DNA from: an uncultured Dokdonella sp.
GTDB lineage: Bacteria > Pseudomonadota > Gammaproteobacteria > Xanthomonadales > Rhodanobacteraceae
Reading direction: 5' to 3'
Length of the DNA stretch: 25,420 nucleotides
Assembly (NCBI GenBank): GCA_934526015.1
Contig: CAKSZY010000030.1
Span: 1 to 25,420, forward strand
Shown in pieces: positions 15,509 through 24,622 of the stretch (positions are counted from its first letter, which is position 1; each line of letters begins with the position of its first letter). The notes under the pieces were generated by a model. The model saw nothing but the letters and a program-made list of their open reading frames with translations. It did no database searches and was not told the DNA's origin. The translations under genes and the position numbers were made by a program.

Positions 15509-18500
15509 ATGACCCTCGCCGAACTCAGCCTCAAGCGCCCGGTCACGGCGATCATGTTCTTCGTCTCGATGACGGTGGTCGGCCTGCTCGCCGCCTTCCG
15601 CCTGCCGCTCGAGTACATGCCCGACATCGAGGCGCCGTTCCTGTTCGTGCAGGTGCCGTATCCGGGTTCGACGCCGGCCGAGATCGAACGCACGATCACG
15701 CGCCCGGTCGAGGAGGCGCTGTCGACGATTCCCGGCATCCAGGTCATGAACTCGACTTCGCGCGCCGACGGCGCCGAGATCTTCATGGAGTTCAAGTGGG
15801 GCCAGAACGTCGCCACCAAGGCGGTCGAGGCGCGCGACAAGCTCGATGCGATCCGCGCCGACCTGCCGGACGACCTGCAGCGCTACTTCGTGCTGAAGTT
15901 CGCCACCAGCGACCAGCCGGTGCTGCAACTGCGCATCTCCAGCGACCGCGACCTTTCCAACGCCTGGGAGATGCTCGACCGTAAGCTCAAGCGACCGCTC
16001 GAGCGCGTTCCCGGCGTCGCCCGCGTGCAGCTGCACGGCGTCGCCCCGCCGGAGGTGCGCATCGAGCTGTCCTCGGACCGCCTGACCGCGCACAACGTCG
16101 GCCTCGACGAACTCGCGCGTGCGCTGAAGGAGGCCAATTTCTCCACTTCGGCCGGCCTGATCCACGACGGCGGCCTGCGCTATCGCGTGCAGCCGCAGGG
16201 CGAGTGGCGCTCGCTCGAGGACATCCGCAACGTCGTCCTCGACCGCAACGGCCTGCGCCTCGGCGACATCGCCGAAGTCAGCCTGCGCCCGGCCGAACTC
16301 GACTACGAGCGCCGCCTCGACCAGCGTCCGGCGGTGGCGCTGGAAATCAGCCGCGAGCGCAGCGCCAACCTGGTCGAGGTCGGTCGCCTCGTGCTCGAGG
16401 AAGTCGAGAAGGCCTCGCGCGAGCCGGAGATGAAGGGCCTGCAGCTCTTCTTCATGCAGAACCAGGCCGAGGGCGTCACCGATTCGTTGCGCGAGCTCGG
16501 CAAGGCCGGTCTCGAGGGCACCCTGCTGTCGGTGCTGGTGCTGTTCTTCTTCCTGCGCGACTGGCGGGCGACGGCGATGGTGTCGCTGGCGATCCCGGTG
16601 TGCTTCGTGATGACGCTCGGCTGCATGTACTTCCTCGGCATCAGCCTCAACATCCTGTCGATGATGGGCCTGCTGCTCGCCGTCGGCATGCTCGTCGACA
16701 ATGCCGTCGTCGCCGTGGAGAGCATCTACCAGTACCGGGAGAAATACCCCGACCGGCCGTGGTACTGCGCGATCGAGGGCACGCGCGTGGTCGGCATGGC
16801 GATCACCGCCGGCACGCTCACCAGCATCATCGTGTTCCTGCCGAACGTGTTCGGCGAACGCAGCCCGATCGCGATCTACCTGACCCAGGTGGCGGTGTCG
16901 ATGTCGATCGCCCATCTTGCCTCGTGGCTGATCGCGGTCAGCCTGATCCCGATGCTGTCGGCGAAGCTGCCGACGCCGGACTTCATCGGCCGCGAGACGC
17001 TGATCACGCGCCTGCAACGCCGCTACGAGCGTTTCGTGCGCTGGTCGCTCGGTCGCCGTGGCCTGACCATGCTCGGCGTGCTCGCCCTGCTGATGGTCAG
17101 CCTGGTGCCGATGACGCAGACGCGCAGCGACATGTTCCCGGCCGGCGACACGCGCGACCTCCATCTCGACTACGACCTCAACGGCAACTACCGCCTCGAG
17201 CAGTTGCGCAGTGCCGTGGCCGAGGTCGAGCGCTACCTGCTCGACCACAGGGAAAGCTGGGAGATCCGCTCGGTCTACAGCTACTACGACGAGCGCGGCA
17301 ACGCCTCGACGACGATCCTGCTGACCGACGACGACGATGCGGTGCGACCGGCGAGCGAGATCATGGACGAGATCCGCAAGGACCTGCCGAAGCTCGCCGT
17401 CGGCAAGGTGGCGTTCAACCGAGGCGGCGGCGGTGGCGGCAGCGACGGCATCCGCCTGTCGCTGGTCGGCGATTCCAGCGAACGCCTGCGCGAGCTGTCG
17501 GAATCGGTGATGCCGGTGCTCGCGCGCGTGCCGGGCCTGCACGACGTGCGCCTCGCCCAGAGTGCTTCCGACCGCGAGGTCGCCGTGCGCGTCGATCGCG
17601 AGCGTGCGCGTGCCTACGGCTTCAGCGCGTCCGACGTCGCCCGCTACGTCTCGATCGCGCTGCGCGGGGCTCAACTGCGCGATTTCCGCCGCGGCGACAC
17701 CCAGATCCCGACCTGGCTGCGTTTCCGCGACGCCGATGCGCAGAGCATCGCCGATCTTTCCGACTACAAGCTGCGCGCACCCGACGGCAGCCAGGTGCCG
17801 CTGCTGGCGATGGTCGAGGTGCAGGCGCAGAACGCCGATGCGGTCATCCAGCGCCAGAACCGGCAGACCGCGCTGCCGATCCAGGTCAACGTCGACGCCG
17901 AAACCACCCAGGACGAGGCGCGCAAGCGCATCGAGCAGACAATGGAGACGGTCAGCCTGCCGGCCGGCTACCGCTGGACCTTCGGCACCACCTTCCGCGA
18001 AGCCGACGAAACCGGCCAGCGCATGGCCTTCAACCTGCTGATCGCGCTCGTGCTCGTCTACGTGGTCATGTGCGCGATGTTCGAATCGCTGATCTATCCG
18101 GCCGCGATCATGACCACCTTCGTGTTCTCGGTGTTCGGCGTCTACTGGCTGTTCTGGCTGACCGGCACGACGTTCTCGTTCATGGCCATGATCGGCGTGC
18201 TGATCCTGATGGGCATCGTCGTCAACAACGGCATCGTCATGCTCGTGCACATCAACCAGCTGCGCCATGAAGGCATGTCGAGGGTCGATGCGCTCGTGGC
18301 CGGCAGCCGCGACCGCCTGCGCCCGGTGCTGATGACGATGGGCACGGCGATCCTCGGCATGGTGCCGCTGTGCATCGGCGGCGTGCAGATCGGAGGCGAC
18401 GGCCCGCCGTACTTCCCGATGGCGCGCGCGATCGTCGGCGGGCTGGTGTTCTCGACCCTGGTCACCCTGATGGCACTGCCGGTGATCTACTCCCTGCTCG

Positions 18501-18598
18501 ACGACGCCCGCACCTGGCTGCGCAACGTCGTGCGCGACGGCAGCCAGGGGCGCGTGCTGCGCCAGCGCCCAACCGCCGCCGCGGCGGAACGTGCATAG
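15509..18598 (+). CDS. RND efflux permease 2 (variant proton relay)
   Basis: The 1029-residue second permease has the same fold: MTLAELSLKRPVTAIMFF start, PLEYMPDIEAP, two periplasmic loops with a Gly-rich turn at about 640-650, and twelve helices. The relay differs from permease 1: GMLVDNAVVAVES has D397 followed by N398, and GIVVNNGIVML has N906 where permease 1 has Lys. Such DN/N versions occur in the SwrC-like branch of RND proteins, so it need not be inactive. I chose ATG 15509 because the family starts at this Met; the frame is open 14 codons further. Being in one operon with one adaptor, it may form mixed trimers with permease 1 as MdtB and MdtC do, or share the adaptor. Confidence 0.9.
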   Translation: MTLAELSLKRPVTAIMFFVSMTVVGLLAAFRLPLEYMPDIEAPFLFVQVPYPGSTPAEIERTITRPVEEALSTIPGIQVMNSTSRADGAEIFMEFKWGQNVATKAVEARDKLDAIRADLPDDLQRYFVLKFATSDQPVLQLRISSDRDLSNAWEMLDRKLKRPLERVPGVARVQLHGVAPPEVRIELSSDRLTAHNVGLDELARALKEANFSTSAGLIHDGGLRYRVQPQGEWRSLEDIRNVVLDRNGLRLGDIAEVSLRPAELDYERRLDQRPAVALEISRERSANLVEVGRLVLEEVEKASREPEMKGLQLFFMQNQAEGVTDSLRELGKAGLEGTLLSVLVLFFFLRDWRATAMVSLAIPVCFVMTLGCMYFLGISLNILSMMGLLLAVGMLVDNAVVAVESIYQYREKYPDRPWYCAIEGTRVVGMAITAGTLTSIIVFLPNVFGERSPIAIYLTQVAVSMSIAHLASWLIAVSLIPMLSAKLPTPDFIGRETLITRLQRRYERFVRWSLGRRGLTMLGVLALLMVSLVPMTQTRSDMFPAGDTRDLHLDYDLNGNYRLEQLRSAVAEVERYLLDHRESWEIRSVYSYYDERGNASTTILLTDDDDAVRPASEIMDEIRKDLPKLAVGKVAFNRGGGGGGSDGIRLSLVGDSSERLRELSESVMPVLARVPGLHDVRLAQSASDREVAVRVDRERARAYGFSASDVARYVSIALRGAQLRDFRRGDTQIPTWLRFRDADAQSIADLSDYKLRAPDGSQVPLLAMVEVQAQNADAVIQRQNRQTALPIQVNVDAETTQDEARKRIEQTMETVSLPAGYRWTFGTTFREADETGQRMAFNLLIALVLVYVVMCAMFESLIYPAAIMTTFVFSVFGVYWLFWLTGTTFSFMAMIGVLILMGIVVNNGIVMLVHINQLRHEGMSRVDALVAGSRDRLRPVLMTMGTAILGMVPLCIGGVQIGGDGPPYFPMARAIVGGLVFSTLVTLMALPVIYSLLDDARTWLRNVVRDGSQGRVLRQRPTAAAAERA

Positions 18599-18637
18599 GA
18601 AATGAAAGCGGGTTGCAGGAAACGCCTTGCCTTTCTT

Positions 18638-18713
18638 CCCTCTCCCCTCGCGGGAGAGGGAATCGAAGCTGCGAGGTTCGACGTGCATATACCTCTCTCC
18701 CGCAGGAGAGGGG
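18638..18713. repeat. Pair of extragenic palindromes at the end of the RND operon
   Basis: CCCTCTCCC (18638-18646) pairs with GGGAGAGGG (18652-18660) over CTCGC, and CCTCTCTCC (18692-18700) pairs with GGAGAGGGG (18705-18713, one wobble) over CGCA. Two similar hairpins 31 nt apart between convergent genes are typical of REP-like elements. They probably also end transcription of the RND operon or the asparaginase gene. Confidence 0.75.
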
Positions 18714-18809
18714 CTGAAGCGGTGCTTGGGGGTTCGGGCGGAGCGCAGCACCGATCCGCATGATGCGCGACACGTCCGCAACCGCGAGCGCGTCGTCCTG
18801 CCGCTGCGT

Positions 18810-19823
18810 TCACGGTTTGCCGCGTTTCCCCTCATCGGCGTAGATCGCGACGTGGATTCCGCCGTCGCGGTCGAGCCATGCGCGAAACATGCCGTCGGTG
18901 TTGAACGGCATGGCGATGTTGCCGTCGCGGTCGAGCGCGATCGCGCCGCCGTTGCCGCCGAGCGCGGGGATTTCGCCGTTGATGACCGTGGTCGCCGCCT
19001 TTGCCAGTGGTTCCTTGAGGAAGGCGACGCGCGCGCAGATCGAGTGCGCCGCCGCCGTGCGGATGTAGAACTCGCCCCAACCGGTCGCCGACACGGCGCA
19101 GCGCGCATCGGCCCAGGTGCCGGAACCGATCAGCGGCGAATCGCCGACGCGGCCCCAGCGCTTGTTGGTCATGCCGCCGGTCGAGGTGGCGGCGGCAAGA
19201 TGACCCGAGCGATCGAGCGCGACCGCGCCGACCGTGCCGAAATGGCGCGCGGTTTCGTAATCGCTCGACGCGGCCCCGGCGTTCTCCTCGCGCAAGGCCT
19301 TCTGCAACTGCTGCCAGCGCCGTTCGGTGCGGAAATACTCCGGATCGGCGAGCGGGATGCCGACCGATTTGGCGAACGCCTCGGCGCCGTCGCCGACCAG
19401 CAGGACGTGGCGCGACTGCTCCATCACCGCCCGCGCCAGCGTGACCGGATTGCGCACCGTGTGCACGCCGGCAACCGCACCGGCGCGCCGCGTGTGGCCT
19501 TCCATGATCGCGGCGTCGAGCTCGTTGCGCCCGTCGTGGGTGAACACGGCGCCGCGCGCGGCATTGAAGTTCGGGTCGTCCTCGAGGACGACGATCGCCG
19601 CGGTGACCGCATCGAGCGCCGGCTTGCCGGCATCGAGTTCGGCACGACCGGCCTCGATCGCGCGCCGGAGCGCCGCGCGTGCATCGCGTTCGATTTCCGC
19701 GGTCATGTCCTTGCGGATGATGCCGGCGCCGCCGTGGATCACGAGCACCGGCTGCACCTCGGCGGCGAAAGCCATGCAACCGGCGAATGGCGCGAGCAGG
19801 AAGGCGAGGGCAGCGGCTTTCAT
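18810..19823 (-). CDS. Isoaspartyl peptidase/L-asparaginase (Ntn hydrolase)
   Basis: The 337-residue precursor has a signal peptide (about 1-21), then VLVIHGGAGII, the family start. The autocleavage site is HFGTVGAVALD: cleavage before T197 would create the beta subunit with T197 as nucleophile. GGMTNKRWGRVGDSPLIGSGTWAD (about 213-236) forms the substrate pocket. The enzyme removes isoaspartyl residues from damaged peptides and hydrolyses asparagine; with a signal peptide it would act in the periplasm. I chose ATG 19823 with a GGGAA-like site about 6 nt upstream; ATG 19835 is an alternative. It lies downstream of the HIT gene on the same strand. Confidence 0.92.
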   Translation of the reverse strand: MKAAALAFLLAPFAGCMAFAAEVQPVLVIHGGAGIIRKDMTAEIERDARAALRRAIEAGRAELDAGKPALDAVTAAIVVLEDDPNFNAARGAVFTHDGRNELDAAIMEGHTRRAGAVAGVHTVRNPVTLARAVMEQSRHVLLVGDGAEAFAKSVGIPLADPEYFRTERRWQQLQKALREENAGAASSDYETARHFGTVGAVALDRSGHLAAATSTGGMTNKRWGRVGDSPLIGSGTWADARCAVSATGWGEFYIRTAAAHSICARVAFLKEPLAKAATTVINGEIPALGGNGGAIALDRDGNIAMPFNTDGMFRAWLDRDGGIHVAIYADEGKRGKP

Positions 19824-19911
19824 CGTGGTTCCCATGGCGGACGGTTGGACGCGATGCGAATCATCGCAGCAATGCGGTGTCGGGCCACCCCGGGAATCGC
19901 GCGAGAAGAAC

Positions 19912-20427
19912 CTATGCCGGCAGGTTCGCACGGATGAGGGCCGCGGTTTCGGCCAGTTGCCGCGCGGAAGCGCGAACGCGCTCGCGGCGCTGCGCATCCC
20001 CACTCGGGTCGTGGACGGCCCCCCTCGTGCGACCGGCGCCGTCGAAGGTCGCGATCTGCGGCGGGCCGATGCCCCAGTCGCTGCCCTTTTGCCGGGGTAC
20101 GACGTGGAAATGGAAATGCGGCGTCTCCTGACCGCTGTAGACCCCGTTGTTCTGGAACGTGAGGATGCCGAGAGGCTGCCAGGTCGCGACGAGTGCCACC
20201 GCGACCCGCTGCGCGGCGAACAGGATGGTCCGGCATTCGTCCGCGGAGAGATCGAGCAGCGTCGCCACGTGTCGCCGGGTGATGACGCAGCACTGGCCGA
20301 GTTCGAACTGCCACGGGTTGATCACCGTCAGCGCATGCTCGCATTCGTCGATGACCGCCCATCGCTCCTCCCGGCCCGCCATCCCTTCGCACAGGTCGCA
20401 CGGATCGCGTACCGGCAGTTCGATCAT
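19912..20427 (-). CDS. HIT-family nucleotide-binding protein
   Basis: The 171-residue product carries the histidine triad HFHFHVV (H104, H106, H108) preceded by NNGVYSGQ, and an N-terminal CDLC (C10, C13) that with H53 may bind zinc. HIT proteins hydrolyse or transfer nucleotidyl groups (Hint, Fhit, GalT branches); the exact substrate cannot be told. The C-terminal tail of about 50 residues after the triad is longer than in Hint (about 115-120 residues in total). GGAG is 7 nt before ATG 20427. Confidence 0.9.
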   Translation of the reverse strand: MIELPVRDPCDLCEGMAGREERWAVIDECEHALTVINPWQFELGQCCVITRRHVATLLDLSADECRTILFAAQRVAVALVATWQPLGILTFQNNGVYSGQETPHFHFHVVPRQKGSDWGIGPPQIATFDGAGRTRGAVHDPSGDAQRRERVRASARQLAETAALIRANLPA

Positions 20428-20492
20428 CGACGTTCTCCATTCAAGCGGGCGGGTTGAAGGTTGCGCGCCGACGAGCGGGGTCTTCCTGTGGA

Positions 20493-21041
20493 TCATTCGA
20501 TCATCGAATCGCCATCCATGCCACGGGGCGGGTTGAACGTCCCGTGCCAGCCGACGAGTACGCGGCCGAGCGCGTCGGTGAAGTATGGCTCGCCCTTGCG
20601 GATCCGGACCACGCCACCGCCATATCCGACCTTCATGTTTACATCGGCCTTGGCCGGAGTTGCCTCGCGCCACCGGTTGCTGGCCGGATGGAGATCCGGA
20701 TCGGTCTGCGGGGCCCACAGCGAGTCCCGGCCGATCGATGCATCGCGCAGGAAGGCCGCAAGTTCATGATGCCCGTTCTGCCCGGCAACGTCGGCCGGCG
20801 TGCGGGAGTCATGGCTCAGCGCATCGACGAATGCGCCCCGGGCGATCAAGGCACGACATGCCCGTGCATGGCCGCAGCGGGCGGCCTGATGGAGAAAGCT
20901 CCACGACGAGCCGGGTTCGGCATGGCGACTGCAGCGGCCGGCGAGAACGTCGGAGCGTTCCCACTCCGACAGAAGCCGATCCCATTGACCGGACTTCGCT
21001 GCTTCAACGGCGTGTTCGATCTGGGCCGGGGGTTCGCTCAT
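20493..21041 (-). CDS. Ankyrin-repeat protein with unassigned C-terminal domain
   Basis: The 182-residue product has no signal peptide. Ankyrin repeats are visible at about 45-77 (SFLHQAARCGHARACRALIARGA) and 79-103 (RTPADVAGQNGHHELAAFLRD), so it probably binds a protein partner in the cytoplasm. The last 60 residues (about 120-175) are rich in aromatic, Gly and basic residues and match no family I know. The start ATG 21041 is chosen because the repeats need it; the ribosome site (CAGG) is weak. It sits 65 nt upstream of the HIT gene on the same strand. Confidence 0.72.
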   Translation of the reverse strand: MSEPPAQIEHAVEAAKSGQWDRLLSEWERSDVLAGRCSRHAEPGSSWSFLHQAARCGHARACRALIARGAFVDALSHDSRTPADVAGQNGHHELAAFLRDASIGRDSLWAPQTDPDLHPASNRWREATPAKADVNMKVGYGGGVVRIRKGEPYFTDALGRVLVGWHGTFNPPRGMDGDSMIE

Positions 21042-21416
21042 GCTTGCGTGCCTGGCTGTTAGGGTGGCTGACGCCTGGATCAGGCCGCGCCGCAAAACCG
21101 CGTCGGCCTGCATGGATGGTCGGGAGACCGTCCGCGCGAAGCGGCGTTCCCTTGGCCCGATGCTCTCGAACCTGGACCGCCGGATTCTGCACGATCGCGA
21201 TCGCGCGGTTACAGGCGAGCGATCGCATCGGGGCGGCACTTCACTTGCCGGAGTTCGCGTCGATCGGGAATGACGGCGCCCGGAGTCGTTTCCGGGACCG
21301 TCGATCCCTGTCGCGGGTTCGAGTGCGGACGCCAACGACCCGGAAGATGCATCGTGTTGGCCGGATGGGCGCAGGCAATGGCCGGACCAGGCCCGCGAAC
21401 CGTTCCGGCCGGAGCG
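21042..21416. other. 375-bp gap without a recognisable gene
   Basis: All six frames give only short, Arg-rich chance frames. It contains alternating GATCGCGATCGCG (about 21192-21206) and several CCGGCC palindromes. It should hold the ankyrin gene promoter and the end of the acyltransferase transcript, but I see no clear terminator. Confidence 0.45.
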
Positions 21417-22619
21417 TCACGCCGGGCCGGGCGAGGATCCTCTTCGTTGTCTGCCGGCCGTGGCGCCCGGCGCCGGCGCCGGCGGCAGCTGCCCGTTGAG
21501 CAGCCTGCCGATCACGGTATGCCGGACCAGCCACTGGTAGCTGGCGAACGACAGCAGGAACGTCGCCGCCACCGAGATCGCGAACTTGGCGCTCCAGTGC
21601 ATCGGCACGTCGAGCAGCCGGTACTGGATCGCCAGCAGCACGGGCAGGTGCACCAGATAGACCCAGTACGAGCCATCGGCGAGCCAGCGCATGATCGCGT
21701 TGCGCGCAGCCAGCCACCGCTTCGCGGCGAGCAGGCACCAGAGCGTCATCCAGGCGCCGGCGCATGCTTGCAGCCATGCGTTCCAACCCTGTTGCGCAGC
21801 GGATGGCGATGTGGCCGTGTAGCCATCGGTCGCGAGGAACAGGACGGCATGGGCGACGACCGCGCCGGCGGGCAGCAAAGGCGAGAACGGCCGCAGGCGA
21901 TCGAGCAGTTCGCCATGAAGGAAGAGCTGGTAGCCGAAGGCGAAATAAAGCCCGAAGAACGCCAGCGCCCACAGCGAGGGAATGAAAAAGTCCGGTGCAG
22001 GCCAGGGCGTGCCGACCAGCGCCAGCGCAGGTGTCAGCAGCAGCGGCAGGCCCACCACCAGGGCAGATGCGGGCAAGGAGGCAAGCCTGCGGCCGATTCG
22101 TCCGGCCTCAAGCGCCGAGGCGACCCACACCAGCACCGTGAACAGCATCAGGTAGAACAGGAACCAGAGATGCGCCCAGCCGGACAACAACGGCACGTGG
22201 CCATTCCGTGCGAGGTAGCTCCGGATCCACGCCAGCGCCGGGGACGGCTGGATGGCCGTGACCGCGGCGTGCTCGGTCAGCCAGCTCATGGTGACGAGGA
22301 TCGGCGGTGCCAACAGCAGCAGCGGCAGCAGCACGCGCCGGCAGCGGTTGGCGAACAGTCCCGCCATGCCGCGGCGTGCCACCAGCAGGGCGGCAAAGTA
22401 GCCGGCGATGGCAAAGAACAGCGGCATGCGGAACAGGTGCAGGAACCAGGCGAACGCATCGACGACGACCGAGCTGGCGCCGTCTGCGGCGGGCCAGATC
22501 GGCTGCATCAGCGGGCTGTAGGCGAGTGCGGCATGGAACACCACGCCGGCCAGCATGGCCAGCGCGCGCAGGTTGTCCATGCCATGGATGCGTCCATCGT
22601 CCTGCATGGCCGCCGGCAT
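21417..22619 (-). CDS. Acyltransferase 3 family membrane protein
   Basis: The 400-residue product has about ten membrane helices. The first carries the family start MDNLRALAMLAGVVFHAALAY with the conserved His, followed by HLFRMPLFFAIAGYFAALL, and the mid-part GWAHLWFLFYLMLF. This OpgC/OafB-like family transfers acetyl, succinyl or other acyl groups to sugars or lipids at the envelope. ATG 22619 shares its A with the stop of the ABC permease (TGATG), so translation is coupled; Met codons at 22607 and 22580 also exist in frame. As the last gene of the GntR-ABC operon it is likely to work with that transporter, perhaps on the same envelope compound, which is an inference. Confidence 0.87.
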   Translation of the reverse strand: MPAAMQDDGRIHGMDNLRALAMLAGVVFHAALAYSPLMQPIWPAADGASSVVVDAFAWFLHLFRMPLFFAIAGYFAALLVARRGMAGLFANRCRRVLLPLLLLAPPILVTMSWLTEHAAVTAIQPSPALAWIRSYLARNGHVPLLSGWAHLWFLFYLMLFTVLVWVASALEAGRIGRRLASLPASALVVGLPLLLTPALALVGTPWPAPDFFIPSLWALAFFGLYFAFGYQLFLHGELLDRLRPFSPLLPAGAVVAHAVLFLATDGYTATSPSAAQQGWNAWLQACAGAWMTLWCLLAAKRWLAARNAIMRWLADGSYWVYLVHLPVLLAIQYRLLDVPMHWSAKFAISVAATFLLSFASYQWLVRHTVIGRLLNGQLPPAPAPGATAGRQRRGSSPGPA

Positions 22620-23305
22620 CAGAGGAAGGACGGCTTGCGCGCGTGGACCCATCCGGCGATGAGGATGGCGATGAGGATCACCGCCAGTTCACCCGCGAGG
22701 ATGCCGAGGGCCGCCGGACTCCAGACGATCTGGTCGGTCTGCAGGTGGCGGGCGATGCTGTCGAGCCGACCGATGCCGTAGATGAAGGGTCCGATCAGGG
22801 TCATCAACACGAGCATGGTGAAGATGTTCCAGCCTTCCGAATCGACCGCGATGGCCACGCACAGCGACACGCAGAAATTGGCCAGCAGGAACATCGCGAC
22901 CAGCACGATCCAGGGCACGGTGCCGTCCGGGCGCGCCGTGGTCAGGACCAGTGCGAGCAGGCCGCCGACCACGAGCAGGAACGGCACCAGGTAGATGGCG
23001 AGGTTGGCCAGCAGCTTGCCCCAGAACACGTCCATCGGCGTCACCGGCAGGCTCATGATGAAGGGCTGGGTCTGCTGCTTGCGCTCGGCAATGATCGAGG
23101 ACTGGATCGCGTAGGAGCCGACCACGATCAGCAGTACGAGCAAGAGCAAGGTGCCGGCTGCGGACAGCAGCGGCGTACCCATGCCGACCAGGCCCAACGC
23201 GAGCAGCAGTCCGCCGACATAGCCGGCCAGCTGCTTCTGGTAGACCTGCCAGTCCTTGGCGATCAGCTTGCGGACCATCTCGGCATCGGATGCGAGCCAG
23301 TTCAT
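22619..23305 (-). CDS. ABC-2 type transporter permease
   Basis: The 228-residue product has six hydrophobic helices (about 30-50, 53-75, 98-125, 132-160, 162-185, 200-220). The segment YAIQSSIIAERKQQTQPFIMSLPVT between helices 2 and 3 is the coupling loop typical of ABC-2 permeases. It forms the membrane channel for the ATPase encoded just upstream; both start/stop junctions overlap. The substrate is unknown. Confidence 0.88.
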   Translation of the reverse strand: MNWLASDAEMVRKLIAKDWQVYQKQLAGYVGGLLLALGLVGMGTPLLSAAGTLLLLVLLIVVGSYAIQSSIIAERKQQTQPFIMSLPVTPMDVFWGKLLANLAIYLVPFLLVVGGLLALVLTTARPDGTVPWIVLVAMFLLANFCVSLCVAIAVDSEGWNIFTMLVLMTLIGPFIYGIGRLDSIARHLQTDQIVWSPAALGILAGELAVILIAILIAGWVHARKPSFL

Positions 23306-24186
23306 GCGTTGTTGCTCCCGCGCACGGTGGTGACGAAGATGTCTTCGAGCGACATCGGCTCGACTTTTTCGACGGTCAGCCCGAGCGCCTGCAGGGCCGG
23401 CAGGGTGGTGTCGTCGAAAGCGCCGGTCTTGATCTCCACCAGCGGTGCGCCGTCGCGTACCGAGGCGACGCCCGGCAAGCGGCGGACCGCATCGCTGCTC
23501 GTGCCGCGGCACAGGACCCGCCGCCAGCGGTCGAGGAACGATTCCTTGTCGCCCGAGGCGACGATCCTGCCGCCGTGCAGGAAGGTGATGGAGTCGGCGA
23601 CCTGTTCGATGTCGGCGGTGTTATGCGACGAGAACAGGATCGAGCGCTCCTCGTCGCGCAATACCTCGGCCAGTGCATCGAGCACCTCGCCGCGTGCGAC
23701 CGGGTCCAGCCCCGTGGTCGGCTCGTCCAGCAACAACAGGCGCGGATGGCGGGCAAAGATCAGCAACAGCACGGCCTTCACCCGCTGCCCGTGCGAGAAC
23801 CCGCCGAGCGCCTGCTGTGGCCGCAGGTCGAAGCGCCGCAACAGATCCTGCGCATAGGCCTCGTCCCAGACGGGATAGATGCCGCGGATGAAATCCATGT
23901 GCCAGCGCAGGCTTTGCCCGCGGTACAGGCGCATGTCGTCGGAGGCATGGCCGATCTCGCGCTTCACCGCGACCTGGGCCTGGGGCAGGCGCTGTCCGAG
24001 CACCTCCACCACGCCGCCATCGGCACGCACGAGCCCCATCAACAGGCGCAGCAGGGTCGACTTGCCGGCGCCGTTGACGCCGACCAACCCCATCACCTGT
24101 CCCGCGGGCAGTTCGAGATCGATGTCGTGCAGGGCGAAATCGTCGTATTGCTTGCGCACGCCTGCGAGCGCAATGGCGCGAGTCAT
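23302..24186 (-). CDS. ABC transporter ATP-binding protein
   Basis: The 294-residue ATPase has Walker A GVNGAGKST (36-44), signature GFSHGQ (about 129-134, a weak form of LSGGQ), Walker B LLLLDEP with D154 and E155, and H-loop H188 (SSHN). The C-terminal extension of about 70 residues is typical of ABC-2 exporters of the YtrB type. The start ATG 24186 overlaps the GntR stop by 4 nt, and the stop overlaps the permease start by 2 nt. Confidence 0.95.
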   Translation of the reverse strand: MTRAIALAGVRKQYDDFALHDIDLELPAGQVMGLVGVNGAGKSTLLRLLMGLVRADGGVVEVLGQRLPQAQVAVKREIGHASDDMRLYRGQSLRWHMDFIRGIYPVWDEAYAQDLLRRFDLRPQQALGGFSHGQRVKAVLLLIFARHPRLLLLDEPTTGLDPVARGEVLDALAEVLRDEERSILFSSHNTADIEQVADSITFLHGGRIVASGDKESFLDRWRRVLCRGTSSDAVRRLPGVASVRDGAPLVEIKTGAFDDTTLPALQALGLTVEKVEPMSLEDIFVTTVRGSNNA

Positions 24187-24608
24187 CGGGATTTCCTTCG
24201 ATCGGAATGGGGAGTCGGTTGCGCGGAGTCGGCCGGGCCGTCGAGTGCGCTTGCCACCCGTGCCAGCACCTGGCGACGGTCGAGACCGAGCTTTTCGGCG
24301 GCATCGACCAGGCCCTGCAACTGCGCCTCGAATTCCTGGTTGGCGAGCGCTTCGGCGGCATCCGGCGCATCGGCGACGAACGAGCCCTTGCCCTGACGCG
24401 TCACGATCACGCCGGCGCGCTCGAGTTCGAGATAGGCCCGCTTCACCGTGATCACGCTGACGCGGCAGGACGCGGCGAGTTCGCGGATCGAGGGCAGGAG
24501 GTCACCGGCCCTCCATTGCCCCGCCATGACCTTGGCCACGACCTGCTCGACGATCTGCTCGTACATCGGCGTGATCGAATGCGGCGAGAGGAGCAGGTCG
24601 GTGGTCAT
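24183..24608 (-). CDS. GntR regulator, YtrA type
   Basis: The 141-residue repressor has a winged helix at about 12-80 (PMYEQIVEQVVAKVMAGQWRAGD, LPSIRELAASCRVSVITVKRAYLELERAGVI, GKGSFVAD) and a short C-terminal helical dimer part, the YtrA pattern without a large ligand domain. YtrA-type regulators normally repress the ABC operon they begin. ATG 24608 is the family start; an upstream in-frame extension to 24767 crosses the promoter and operator and is rejected. The last codons overlap the ATPase start. Confidence 0.93.
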   Translation of the reverse strand: MTTDLLLSPHSITPMYEQIVEQVVAKVMAGQWRAGDLLPSIRELAASCRVSVITVKRAYLELERAGVIVTRQGKGSFVADAPDAAEALANQEFEAQLQGLVDAAEKLGLDRRQVLARVASALDGPADSAQPTPHSDRRKSR

Positions 24609-24622
24609 GTCAGCCGTGACGT

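Noticed and set aside
11935..19108. Two minus-strand frames of about 1300 codons opposite the RND genes
   Set aside because: They are antisense shadows rich in Arg, His and Asp; both RND permeases read perfectly on the plus strand.
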